This document shows, piece by piece, positions 46,103-54,358 of a stretch of 64,000 bases of DNA. Source of the DNA: Actinomycetospora lemnae (lineage in GTDB: Bacteria > Actinomycetota > Actinomycetes > Mycobacteriales > Pseudonocardiaceae). The notes beneath the pieces were generated by a model. The model had not been told where the DNA came from. It did not search any database and was given only the letters and a program-made list of their open reading frames with translations. The stretch lies in contig NZ_JAQZAO010000008.1 of NCBI RefSeq assembly GCF_028737315.1, forward strand, positions 124,001 through 188,000, in the 5' to 3' direction. Position 1 is the stretch's first letter; the number at the start of each line of letters is the position of its first letter. Made by a program: the position numbers and the translations under genes.

Positions 46103-46867
46103 TCAGCCCTCGATCGCCGACGGCCCGCCGTCGCCCTCGATCGCGAGCGGCTTGCGGGCGACCGACACCCCGCCCATCAGCGCCAGCCCGGTGACGCGCA
46201 CGCGGGCGCCGTCGGTGCGCTGCGGGCCGCCCGAGCCGTCCTCGAACGCGCCCATGAACCCGAAGCCGTCCTCGACGACCGTGGTGTCCGGGTCGACGGT
46301 GACGTCGATGCCGCCCATGATCGCCACGGCCTGGATGGTGACCTCGACGCCGGCGGGGATGCCGCGCAGGTCGATCGAGACGCCGCCCATGATCGCGATC
46401 GCGCCGATGGTCAGGCCCGCCTCGTCGAGGCGCGCGTCCCGGAAGGACAGCTCGGCGCCGCCCCAGAACGCGACGACGCGGTGGGTGTGGCCGGGCGTCC
46501 ACTCCCCGCGCTTCTGCACCCCGGACAGCACGGCCACCGACAGCGTCGACGACGGCCGGTCGACGTGCCCGAGCGGGCGGCGGGACGGCGTCGCGGCCGT
46601 GGTGGAGCGGGCCTCGACCGGCTGCAGGTCCGCGGTGATCGGCACGAGGTCACGGCGGAAGACCGCGGCGTAGACGTCACGCAGGCGCTCGTCGCCCTCG
46701 ACGATCGTGAGCCGCCCGTCCGACACGGCCTGTCGCACGACCTCGGCGACCTCCTCGCGCTCGGCGTCCGAGGCCCGGATGGCCGGCGGCTCGGGCTTCG
46801 CGGGGAGCCGCTCCGCCCCGGCCCCCTGGTCGTCGTCCCCCTGCTCGTGCGGCGGCGGCTGGCTCAT
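46103..46867 (-). CDS. DUF1707 and LiaF-like C-terminal domain protein
   Basis: 254 residues from ATG 46867. DUF1707 at residues ~30-80 (RASDAEREEVAEVVRQAVSD, GRLTIVEGDERL), then a soluble domain with repeated beta strands IAIMGGVSIDLRG, VAIMGGIDVTVDP, LALMGGVSVARK, as in the cell-wall-active antibiotic response (LiaF C-terminal) family. No membrane helix. Its ATG overlaps the histidine kinase stop, linking it to the two-component system and pointing to an envelope-stress role. Confidence 0.85.
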   Translation of the reverse strand: MSQPPPHEQGDDDQGAGAERLPAKPEPPAIRASDAEREEVAEVVRQAVSDGRLTIVEGDERLRDVYAAVFRRDLVPITADLQPVEARSTTAATPSRRPLGHVDRPSSTLSVAVLSGVQKRGEWTPGHTHRVVAFWGGAELSFRDARLDEAGLTIGAIAIMGGVSIDLRGIPAGVEVTIQAVAIMGGIDVTVDPDTTVVEDGFGFMGAFEDGSGGPQRTDGARVRVTGLALMGGVSVARKPLAIEGDGGPSAIEG

Positions 46868-48447
46868 GGTCGGGAGGATAGGCCGACGCCCGGGTTCGCC
46901 GGGGCCGCGACGGTGGTCTCCCCGCTGGTCCCGGTCGTCGTGTCCGCGGTGGTGTCGGCGGTGGTGTCCGCGGCCGGCAGCTCGACGGCGAACCGGGTCT
47001 CCCCCGGCCGGCTCGCGATGTCCAGCCGCCCGCCGTGCTCGGCGACGACCGCCGCCACGATCGACAGCCCGAGCCCGGTGCTGCCCGTGGTGCGGGCTCG
47101 GCCGGTGTCGCCGCGGGCGAAGCGCTCGGCGACGTGGGGCAGCAGGTCGAGCGGGATGCCGGGGCCGTCGTCGACGACCTCGAGGCGCACCACCGCCCGG
47201 CCCTCGGCGGTCGCGGCGCGCAGCGTCACGGTGACGAGGGTGCCGGCGGGCGTGTGGGTGCGGGCGTTGGCGAGGAGGTTCGCGACGACCTGGTGCAGGC
47301 GCTCGGGGTCGCCGACGACCCCGAGCAGGGTGCCGTCGTCCTCGTCCCCCGCCGGCAGGTCCAGCGACCACCGGTGGCCCGGGGCGGCGACGTGGGCGTC
47401 GGCGACGGCGTCGGCGACGAGGCGGGCGAGGTCGACGGGCTCGCGGGCCAGCGGCCGGCCGGCGTCGAGGCGGGCGAGCAGGAGGAGGTCCTCGACGAGC
47501 GCGGTCATGCGCTGGGTCTGGGAGCCCATGCGGTCGAGCAGCCCGGCGACCTCGGGCGGCAGGTCCTCGGCGCGCCGGGCGGCGAGCTCGTTGTAGCCGC
47601 GGATCGCCGCGAGCGGGGTGCGCAGCTCGTGGCTGGCGTCGGCGACGAAGCGCCGCAAACGCGTCTCGCTGTCCTGGCGGGCGGCGAGCGCCGCACCGAC
47701 GTGGCCGAGCATCCGGTTCAGCGCGGCCCCGACCTGCCCGACCTCGGAGCGCGGGTCGGCGTCGGCGGCGGGCACCCGCTCCGCGAGCTCGACCTCGCCC
47801 GAGGCCAGCGGCAGCTCCGAGACGCGCCGCGCGGTCGCCGAGACCCGGTGCAGCGGGCGCAGCGTCCGCCGCGTGGTGAACGCGGCCGCGACCCCGGCGA
47901 GTCCCACCCCGATCCCGAAGATCACGGCCTCGCGCACGACGAGCTCGGCGACCGTGTTCTCCAGCGCGCCGGTCGACAGGCCCACCACGGTGACCGTGCC
48001 GTCCTCGCCGGTCGCGGCGGCGAAGCGGAAGCTGCCGAGCCCCTCGATGTCGAGCGTGTGCGGCGGCCGGCCGGGCGTCGTCGCGATCGCCGGCGCCACC
48101 TGCGCGGGGTCGACCGGCCGGCTCGTGCCGGGCCGTCCGAGCAGCACCGCGCGCACGATCCGCCCGTCGTCGACCGTCACCTCCAGCGTGTTCGCCGGGC
48201 GGTCCGGCCCGCCGCCGACGAACCCGCCGCCCGCGTCGGGCGGGGGCGGGCGACGGTCGGGGTCGCCCGGCGGCGGGTCGCTGCGGAAGCGGGCGATCTC
48301 GGTGACCTGGTCGTCGAGCTGGCGGTAGAGGTAGCCCCGCAGCGACAGCGCCGCGCCCACCCCGACCACCAGGGAGACGACCGTGAGCAGCAGGACCGTC
48401 GACACGACGAGACGGCTCTGCAGCGAGGGCACCCAGGAACGGGTCAT
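46864..48447 (-). CDS. Sensor histidine kinase
   Basis: 527 residues from ATG 48447. Two membrane helices (residues ~12-36 and ~172-192) enclose a Pro-rich sensor domain; HAMP follows, then the phospho-acceptor H273 in DASHELRTPLAAIRGYN and the ATPase boxes LANARTHTP, DDGPGI and GSTGLGLSIV. The C-terminal tail is Thr-rich. It resembles mycobacterial TcrY/TrcS. Its start overlaps the response regulator stop by ATGA. Confidence 0.93.
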   Translation of the reverse strand: MTRSWVPSLQSRLVVSTVLLLTVVSLVVGVGAALSLRGYLYRQLDDQVTEIARFRSDPPPGDPDRRPPPPDAGGGFVGGGPDRPANTLEVTVDDGRIVRAVLLGRPGTSRPVDPAQVAPAIATTPGRPPHTLDIEGLGSFRFAAATGEDGTVTVVGLSTGALENTVAELVVREAVIFGIGVGLAGVAAAFTTRRTLRPLHRVSATARRVSELPLASGEVELAERVPAADADPRSEVGQVGAALNRMLGHVGAALAARQDSETRLRRFVADASHELRTPLAAIRGYNELAARRAEDLPPEVAGLLDRMGSQTQRMTALVEDLLLLARLDAGRPLAREPVDLARLVADAVADAHVAAPGHRWSLDLPAGDEDDGTLLGVVGDPERLHQVVANLLANARTHTPAGTLVTVTLRAATAEGRAVVRLEVVDDGPGIPLDLLPHVAERFARGDTGRARTTGSTGLGLSIVAAVVAEHGGRLDIASRPGETRFAVELPAADTTADTTADTTTGTSGETTVAAPANPGVGLSSRP

Positions 48448-49178
48448 CCGGCGGCCGGCTTGAGCACGTAACCCGCCCCGCGGACGGTGTGGATCATGGG
48501 CGTGCGGCCGGCGTCGATCTTCTTGCGCAGGTAGGAGATGTAGAGCTCGACGATGTTCGACTGCCCGCCGAAGTCGTAGTTCCAGACGCGGTCGAGGATC
48601 TGGGCCTTCGACAGCACCCGGCGCGGGTTGCGCATGAGGAAGCGCAGCAGCTCGTACTCGGTGGCCGTCAGCTCGACCTGCTCGCCGCCGCGCGTCACCT
48701 CGTGGCTGTCCTCGTCGAGGGCGAGGTCCCCGACGGTCAGGGTCGCGTCCTCGCGCGCCGCCGTCGTCACCGCCGCGCGCCGCAACAGCCCCCGTAGCCG
48801 GGCGACGACCTCCTCGAGGCTGAACGGCTTGGTGACGTAGTCGTCGCCGCCCGCGGTGATGCCCGCGACCCGGTCCTCGACGGCGTCCCGCGCGGTGAGG
48901 AAGAGGACCGGCACGTCCGGGCTCTCGGCGCGCAGGCGGCGCAGCACCTCGAACCCGTCGATGTCGGGGAGCATGACGTCGAGCACCACGACGTCCGGGC
49001 GGAACTCGCGGCCCTGCCGCACCGCGCCCAGCCCGTCCGCCGCACTGCGCACGTCCCAGCCCTCGTAGCGCAGCGCCATCGACAGCAGCTCGGCGAGCGT
49101 CGGCTCGTCGTCGACGACCAGCGCGCGCACCGGGGTGCCGTCGGGTCGGCGCAGGTCGGCGCGGGTGGCGGCGTTCAC
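48444..49178 (-). CDS. OmpR-family response regulator
   Basis: 244 residues from GTG 49178. Receiver domain with D67 in DVVVLDVMLPD and the acidic pair VVDDEP (22-27), K in YVTKPFS; C-terminal winged helix with TATEYELLRFLMRNPRRVLS and VELYISYLRKKID. Forms a three-gene unit with the kinase and the DUF1707 protein; the most likely targets are these genes and envelope genes. Confidence 0.94.
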   Translation of the reverse strand: MNAATRADLRRPDGTPVRALVVDDEPTLAELLSMALRYEGWDVRSAADGLGAVRQGREFRPDVVVLDVMLPDIDGFEVLRRLRAESPDVPVLFLTARDAVEDRVAGITAGGDDYVTKPFSLEEVVARLRGLLRRAAVTTAAREDATLTVGDLALDEDSHEVTRGGEQVELTATEYELLRFLMRNPRRVLSKAQILDRVWNYDFGGQSNIVELYISYLRKKIDAGRTPMIHTVRGAGYVLKPAAG

Positions 49179-49367
49179 GCTCCTCAGCGTGGCACCCCGT
49201 CGTCGGTCCGCGCTGGGTGCTCCCTGTGTGCCGGCTGTGCGCGGCGCGGTGACACCAAGGAACGATCCGATCACGGAAGGTTCCGAACCGGTCGTGACGG
49301 GTCATCCGATGGTGGAGCAGGCGTCGCCCGTCGGCGCTCCCCCGGTCCGGACGGCCAGAGGAGACCC

Positions 49368-50909
49368 GTGAGCGGAGCCCCGGTGTCCCGCCGCACGTTG
49401 CTCGGGGGCGCCGTGGCGCTCACCGGCGCGGCCGTGGCGCTCGGGGCGCCGTGGGTGTCGGCCGCGGACGCGGCCCCGCCGCGCTCGGACCCGTTCACGC
49501 TCGGCGTCGCGTCCGGCGACCCGGCGCCCGACGGCGTCGTGCTCTGGACCCGCCTCGCGCCCGACCCCGTCGCGGCGGACGGCCGCGGCGGGATGGGCGA
49601 CCGGCCCGTGCTCGTGGACTGGGAGGTGGCCGAGGACGCGGCGTTCGCGCGGGTCGTCGCGCGGGGCGGCGTCGTGGCGCGGCCCGAGGACGCGCACGCC
49701 GTGCACGTCGAGGTCGGCGGCCTGCGTCCGCGCGCCGACCTCTTCTACCGCTTCCGGGCCGGGTCGGCGATCAGCCCGGTGGGGCGGACCCGGACCGCGC
49801 CGGCTCCCGGAGCCCGCGTCGAGCGGTTCGCGCTCGCCGCCGCGAGCTGCCAGTGCCGCCAGGACGGCTTCTACACCGCGTACGCGGCGATGGTGCGCGA
49901 CGACCTCGACCTCGTCGTCTTCCTCGGCGACTACGTCTACGAGAGCCCTGCGACCAGCTTCTTCGACCGCGACCACCTGCCCGCGGGGGAGGTGTCGACG
50001 CTCGCCGGCTACCGCCTGCGCCACGGCCAGTACCGGACCGACCCCGACCTGCAGGCCGCGCACGCCGCGTTCCCGTGGGCGGTCACGCTCGACGACCACG
50101 ACGTCGAGAACAACTGGGCCGGCGACGTCTCCCAGCGCGACGGGGAGCCCGACGCCGACCCGGCGATGTTCCGGCGCCGGCGCGCGGACGCGTTCCGCGC
50201 GTTCTGGGAGCACATGCCGCTGCGCCGCGCCCAGCGCCCGTCCGGGCCGGCGATGGTCGCGCACCGCCGGCTGACGTTCGGCGACCTCGTCGACGTGCAC
50301 CTGCTCGACACCCGCCAGCACCGCAGCGACCAGGACCCCGCCCACGCGCACGACCCGACGCGCACGATGCTCGGCGCCGCGCAGCGCGCCTGGCTCTGGG
50401 GCGGACTCGCCGGCCCGACGGCGCGCTGGAACGTGCTGGCCCAGCAGGTGTTCTTCGCCCCCCGAGACCTCGCGGGCGGCCCGGCGGTCGCCCTCGACGA
50501 GGAGTCCTGGGACGGCTACGCCGCCGAGCGCGACGCCCTGCGCGGCCACCTCCTCGCCGCCCGCACGCCGAACCCCGTGATCCTCACCGGCGACGTGCAC
50601 GCCCACCACGCCGCCGACGTGCTCGCCGACCCCGCCGACCCGGCGTCGCCGCGCGTGGCGACCGAGCTGGTCACGACCTCGATCACCTCCGGCGGCGACG
50701 GTGCCGCGCGGGGCCCCGGCGACGCCGCGCTGCTCGCCGCCAACCCGCACCTGCGCGTGCTCGACCGACGTCGCGGCTACCTCCGCAGCACGGTGACCCC
50801 GCGGGAGTGGCGGGCAGACTTCCAGGTCGTCGACCGCGTGACGGTGCGCGGCGCGCCCGTGCGCACGGCCGCGACGGTGGTGCTCCCCGACGCCCCGCCC
50901 CGTACGTGA
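49368..50909 (+). CDS. phoD: Alkaline phosphatase D
   Basis: 513 residues from GTG 49368 with AGAGGAGACCC upstream. A Tat signal (SRRTLLGGAVALTGAAVALG) is followed by the N-terminal Ig-like domain (FTLGVASGDPAPDGVVLWTR) and the metallophosphatase body: FLGDYVYE, TLDDHDVENNW, and LTGDVHAHH. A secreted phosphodiesterase/monoesterase that uses Ca/Fe. The stop TGA lies in palindrome E. Confidence 0.92.
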   Translation: MSGAPVSRRTLLGGAVALTGAAVALGAPWVSAADAAPPRSDPFTLGVASGDPAPDGVVLWTRLAPDPVAADGRGGMGDRPVLVDWEVAEDAAFARVVARGGVVARPEDAHAVHVEVGGLRPRADLFYRFRAGSAISPVGRTRTAPAPGARVERFALAAASCQCRQDGFYTAYAAMVRDDLDLVVFLGDYVYESPATSFFDRDHLPAGEVSTLAGYRLRHGQYRTDPDLQAAHAAFPWAVTLDDHDVENNWAGDVSQRDGEPDADPAMFRRRRADAFRAFWEHMPLRRAQRPSGPAMVAHRRLTFGDLVDVHLLDTRQHRSDQDPAHAHDPTRTMLGAAQRAWLWGGLAGPTARWNVLAQQVFFAPRDLAGGPAVALDEESWDGYAAERDALRGHLLAARTPNPVILTGDVHAHHAADVLADPADPASPRVATELVTTSITSGGDGAARGPGDAALLAANPHLRVLDRRRGYLRSTVTPREWRADFQVVDRVTVRGAPVRTAATVVLPDAPPRT

Positions 50910-50947
50910 GCGAACTCTCGAGCTATAGCTCGAAAGTCCGCTCACGT
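50904..50947. repeat. Palindromic element E, shared by two convergent stops
   Basis: ACGTGAGCGAACTCTCGAGC and its near complement around TATA. The TGA stop of phoD (50907-50909) and that of the minus-strand gene (50944-50942) are both part of the palindrome arms. Probably a bidirectional terminator. Confidence 0.75.
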
Positions 50948-51949
50948 GGGGACGGTGACCGCGCGGCTGCCGCCCGTCCAGCCAGGCAGGTGGAGCATCT
51001 TGATCCCCGGTCCGCCGGCGACGATCGCGAGGACCTCGGCGGCGCTCGCGTGGTCGGCGCCGGTGCGGGCGCGCAGGGCGGCGTCGGCGCGCTCGCGCAG
51101 GGCGGTCCTGGGGTCCCCGAACGGGGCGAGGCGGGCCGCGACCTCGGGCGGGAGCACGACGGCCTGGGTCATCCCGCGCCCGCGGGCGGGATCGCCGGCG
51201 GCGAGGACCGCGCCGGCGAGGGCGTCGGCGAGAGGGTCGAGCACCGCGTCCGGGTCGGGCCGGTCGTCGCGCGGCAGCACCTCCGCCGTCCCGCCGATCG
51301 GCAGCACCGTCACGGCGTTCGGGGCAGCGGGGTGTGGCAGCGAAGTGCCGTTACGGACGTTGAGTGTCCGTGACGGCACTTCGCTGACACGACGGGCCAG
51401 CGTGCCCCAGGGGCCGTCGGGGTCCTCGGCGAGGCAGCAGGTGTAGCGGGCGGGCTGGGCGGTGGTGGCCATCGCGGTGACGCCGGGGGCCGCGCCGCCC
51501 GCGGTGGCCAGCGTGAGGGCGAGCGCGCGACCGACCGCGCCGTTGCTGTGCGTGCCGGGCCCGAGCATGCCGGTGCCGTGGGTGAGGCCCAGCCGGTGCG
51601 CGACCGGGCCGGTGACGATCAACGCGATCGCGGCCGTGCCGGTCGTCGTCGCCACCCCGAGCATGTTGACCTCCGGCGCCAGGCACGCCGACGCCGCGGC
51701 GAGCACGACGGGCAGGGCCGCCGGCGGGGCGCCCGCGAGCACGCAGCAGGTGGCCGCCAGCCGTGGGGTCAGCTCGCCGAACAGCGGCGGCACCGCGCCG
51801 AGGACCGCGTCCGGGTCGGCGGTGCCGCCCAGCACGGCGTCCACCCGCGACGGCGTCGGCGGCACCACGGGCAGCCCGTCGCCGATCCCCGCGGCGAGCA
51901 GCGTCGCCGTCGCGTCGACGACGTCGGTGCCCTCGGGGACCGTCCTCAC
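50942..51949 (-). CDS. DGLPxVPPT-domain protein with in-frame palindromic repeat
   Basis: 335 residues from GTG 51949, overlapping the upstream stop by GTGA. It is the shortest of three homologous domains in this operon: IGDGLPVVPPTPSRVDAVL (residues ~21-40), LAGAPPAALPVVLAAASA, GTGMLGPGTHSNGAVGRALA and ARYTCCLAEDPDGPWGTLA match the same blocks of its two paralogs. Residues ~188-204 (VSEVPSRTLNVRNGTSL) have no counterpart in the paralogs and are exactly encoded by family A repeat copy 3. The enzymatic role is unknown; operon context ties it to the UGSC selenoproteins. Confidence 0.8.
   Translation of the reverse strand: MRTVPEGTDVVDATATLLAAGIGDGLPVVPPTPSRVDAVLGGTADPDAVLGAVPPLFGELTPRLAATCCVLAGAPPAALPVVLAAASACLAPEVNMLGVATTTGTAAIALIVTGPVAHRLGLTHGTGMLGPGTHSNGAVGRALALTLATAGGAAPGVTAMATTAQPARYTCCLAEDPDGPWGTLARRVSEVPSRTLNVRNGTSLPHPAAPNAVTVLPIGGTAEVLPRDDRPDPDAVLDPLADALAGAVLAAGDPARGRGMTQAVVLPPEVAARLAPFGDPRTALRERADAALRARTGADHASAAEVLAIVAGGPGIKMLHLPGWTGGSRAVTVPT
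51339..51385. repeat. Palindromic repeat, family A, copy 3, inside a coding gene
   Basis: AGCGAAGTGCCGTTACGGAC, GTTGAGT, and the complement GTCCGTGACGGCACTTCGCT. It is the most perfect copy of the family. It keeps the reading frame of the surrounding gene and adds about 16 residues. Confidence 0.85.
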
Positions 51950-52971
51950 GGCACCCGGCGCGACACCAGCGCGGTGCCGCCGAACGACGGGATCCACGCC
52001 GAGTGCTTGCCGGCCCCGCCCGCGACGGCGATGTGCAGGTTCGCGGGGTCGTCGCTGACCGTGTACGCCCTGTCGTGCGGCGGGCCGTCGGGCTCGACGC
52101 CCCACTCGACGAACTGCCGCCGGTTGCCCGGCGAGACGTGCTCGACCGGGATGCGGGCGTGCTCCCACAGGTGCGCGCGGATGGTCTCGGGCGTCCAGCC
52201 GTCGCGGTGCAGCGTGGCGGCGTGCTCCGGGCCGAGCAGCAGCAGGTGCGGGCCGCGCACGTAGACGTTGTTCGAGCCGGGCTGGGCCATGGTCCCGGCG
52301 ACGGTCAGCAGGATCTCGGCGCCGGTGGTGCTGCCGTGGTCGTTGACGTTGTGCGGCGGCTCGGCGGCCATGACGGACACGACGCCCTCGTCCGCGCCGA
52401 ACCCCCGGCGGACCGCGAGCGACGGCCACGGCGAGTCGTCGGACTCCCCGCAGCAGTACGTGTACTTCGCCGGCGACCCCTGCGTACTGCGGTCCAGCAC
52501 CCCGGGCCGCGCGCCGCCGACGTGGAGCAGCACGAGCGAGAGCGCCCGCCCGATCACCGCGTTCGCGCGGGTGCCCTGCCCGAGGCAGTTGCCGCCCGCG
52601 TTGATCCCCAGCGCGTCGCGCACCGGGCCCGAGACCAACACCATCGGCGCGCACGGGTGCGTCGTGGCGAGCGTGCCGTGCAGGTTGTACGCCTCGTCCT
52701 GCACGGCGGCGAGCGCCGCGAGCAGCACCGGCAGGTCCGCGGGCCGGCACCCGGCCATCACCGCGTTCGCCGCGACCGAGCGCAGCGTCGGCGTCACCCC
52801 GCGCGGCGGCAGGGGTCCGAGGTCGACGCGCGGAGCGCCGGCCAGCATCGCCGCCACCCGCTCCTCGGTCGGCGGCACCATCGGGAGCCCGTCGCCCCAG
52901 CCGCGCTCCTCGCAGGCGGCCATCCAGTCCCAGGCGTCGTCGACGTCGGGCAGGTCCAGGACGTCGCTCAT
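51946..52971 (-). CDS. DGLPxVPPT-domain protein of the UGSC operon
   Basis: 341 residues from ATG 52971, which overlaps the stop of UGSC1 (ATGA). Blocks: RGWGDGLPMVPPTEERVAAM (~18-37), NAVMAGCRPADLPVLLAALA, GGNCLGQGTRANAVIGRALS, AKYTYCCGESDDSPWPSLAV, and later GPHLLLLGPEHAATLHRDGW. Several Cys (MAGCRP, GNCLGQ, YCCGE) sit in conserved places and could be redox-active or bind metal. No family function known to me. It is a free-standing version of the C-terminal domain fused to UGSC2. Confidence 0.8.
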   Translation of the reverse strand: MSDVLDLPDVDDAWDWMAACEERGWGDGLPMVPPTEERVAAMLAGAPRVDLGPLPPRGVTPTLRSVAANAVMAGCRPADLPVLLAALAAVQDEAYNLHGTLATTHPCAPMVLVSGPVRDALGINAGGNCLGQGTRANAVIGRALSLVLLHVGGARPGVLDRSTQGSPAKYTYCCGESDDSPWPSLAVRRGFGADEGVVSVMAAEPPHNVNDHGSTTGAEILLTVAGTMAQPGSNNVYVRGPHLLLLGPEHAATLHRDGWTPETIRAHLWEHARIPVEHVSPGNRRQFVEWGVEPDGPPHDRAYTVSDDPANLHIAVAGGAGKHSAWIPSFGGTALVSRRVP

Positions 52972-53534
52972 GACAGCTCCCCCATCGACCGCAGCTCCGC
53001 GACGACCCCCGCGTAGGCCGTGTCCGTCCGCCCCGCGAGCTCGTCGGGCGAGAGACCGCCGACGGGGTGGTCGACGACGACGAGCCGCGGCTCGGCGCGC
53101 CGGGCCGTGGCCTGCGCCTGCACCAGCGGCAGGAACGACGACGTGACGACGAGGATCGAGCGCACGCCGCGGCGCTCGAGCTCCAGCGAGTCGTGGAGAC
53201 TCCACGACGAGCACGAGCCTCAATCGCCGATGGCGACGACGGCGAGCCGGTACTGCGCGGCGAGGTGGTCGAGCAGCTCCGGGTCGGCGCCGACCGCCGC
53301 GCTCGGCTTGGCCTCCAGCCCGTTGGGCCCGAGCCCGTGGTCGTCGGCGAGGCGGCGCCCGATGGCGTCGAGGATGTCGTGGGCGCCGGGCTTGGAGTTG
53401 GAGAGCCCGCACACGGCACGCGACGCAGCGGAGCTGCCGTCACCGCGCCGGGTCCCGGCCGGGGCGTCCGCGGCAGTCGTGACCGCGGCGGTGTCCTCCG
53501 GCGCGGTCCCGGACGTCGGGTCGACGATGCGCAT
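52968..53534 (-). CDS. UGSC-motif selenoprotein 1 (in-frame TGA = Sec105)
   Basis: 188 residues if TGA 53222-53220 is read as selenocysteine. ATG 53534 (MRIVDPTSG) overlaps the upstream stop (TGATG). Upstream of the TGA the frame has ASRAVCGLSNSKPGAHDILD and LAVVAIGD; then U105-GSC-SSWSLHDSLELERRG continues in the same frame as a well-formed alpha/beta domain to a TGA at 52968. A thioredoxin-like U-x-x-C pair is formed (U105, C108). A 7-8-bp hairpin with GU in its loop lies 15-33 nt after the U (see SECIS). Curated databases use the name UGSC family (seleno)protein; function is unknown. Alternatives: a pseudogene or two genes, but the homolog at 55.7 kb has TGA at the same place. Confidence 0.82.
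53190..53208 (-). promoter_or_regulatory. Candidate bSECIS hairpin, UGSC1
   Basis: In RNA: GUCGUGG, loop AGUCU, CCACGAC (7 bp; 8 with a 3-base loop). Counting the U of UGA as 1, the stem spans 15-33 and the loop G and U are at 23 and 24, the same numbers as the essential G23/U24 of the E. coli fdhF element. The bulged U17 of fdhF is not matched (C17). Confidence 0.6.
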
Positions 53535-54358
53535 CAGGCCTCCTCGAGGTGGGCGACGACGGCGCGCCCGGCGCGCAGGCCGTCCGCGGCGGCGGTGAGC
53601 AGGTAGCGCTCGGCGCCGGTGACGTCGCCCGCGGCCCACACCGGGGCCTCGGCGGGCAGCCCGTCGAGCAGCTCCCGGCGCGGGTCGGCGTGGGTGTAGA
53701 CGAAGACCCCCGACGCCTCGAGGACCTCGCCGTCGTCGAGGCGCACGCCGCCGAGCGTCCCGTCACCCTCGAGCGCGGTGATCGCGGCCGACCGCACCTC
53801 CACGGCGTCGGCCAGGCGGCGGGTCAGCGCCGCCGACCACGCCGGCGCGGTGCTCACCAGCGTCACCCGCTTCGCGATCCCGGCGAGCTCGAGCGCCTCG
53901 TGCGCGGTCCACTCGTCGTCGCCGACGACCACCACCTCGCGCCCGGCGTGCAGCGGCCCGTCGCAGGTGGCGCAGTGCGACAGGCCGCGACCCTCCCACC
54001 CGTCGGCGCCGGGGACGTCGAGACGACCGGGCGTCCGACCGGTGGCGACGACGACCGCCCGCGCCGTCACCGGGCCCTCGGCGCCGTCCACGGTGAGCGG
54101 GTCGGTGCGCAGGCCCGTGACCTCGCCGTAGGCGATCTCGACCCCGCGCTCCACCACGTCGGTGAGCAGCGCGCCCATGAGGTCGGGGCCGCTGGTGGGC
54201 GGGCCCGGCCAGTCGGCGAGCGTGCCGAGGTTGATGAGCTGCCCGCCCGGCGCGAGCGCGTCGTGGGCGACGACGGCGAGCCCCCGCTCGGCGCAGGCCC
54301 GGGCCGCCGTCAGACCGGCGATGCCGGCCCCCACCACGACGACGTCGACATCGGTCAC
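53534..54358 (-). CDS. Thioredoxin reductase-like NAD(P)/FAD flavoprotein
   Basis: 274 residues from GTG 54358, overlapping the UGSC2 stop (GTGA). FAD motif VVVGAGIAGLTAARA (residues ~7-21), APGGQLINLGTLADWPG, redox-active CATC at C129-C132 (LSHCATCDGPLHAGREV), C-terminal VWAAGDVTGAERYLLTAAADG. The second nucleotide motif reads VVVGDDEWTAHEALELAG, so the usual GGGDSA is altered, which may change the electron donor. No thioredoxin is adjacent; its partners may be the flanking UGSC proteins. Confidence 0.9.
   Translation of the reverse strand: MTDVDVVVVGAGIAGLTAARACAERGLAVVAHDALAPGGQLINLGTLADWPGPPTSGPDLMGALLTDVVERGVEIAYGEVTGLRTDPLTVDGAEGPVTARAVVVATGRTPGRLDVPGADGWEGRGLSHCATCDGPLHAGREVVVVGDDEWTAHEALELAGIAKRVTLVSTAPAWSAALTRRLADAVEVRSAAITALEGDGTLGGVRLDDGEVLEASGVFVYTHADPRRELLDGLPAEAPVWAAGDVTGAERYLLTAAADGLRAGRAVVAHLEEA

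Noticed and set aside
52968-53639. UGSC1 as a pseudogene with a nonsense mutation
   Set aside because: The frame after TGA is intact to an overlapping stop, and the paralog has TGA at the same codon; two identical nonsense mutations are unlikely.
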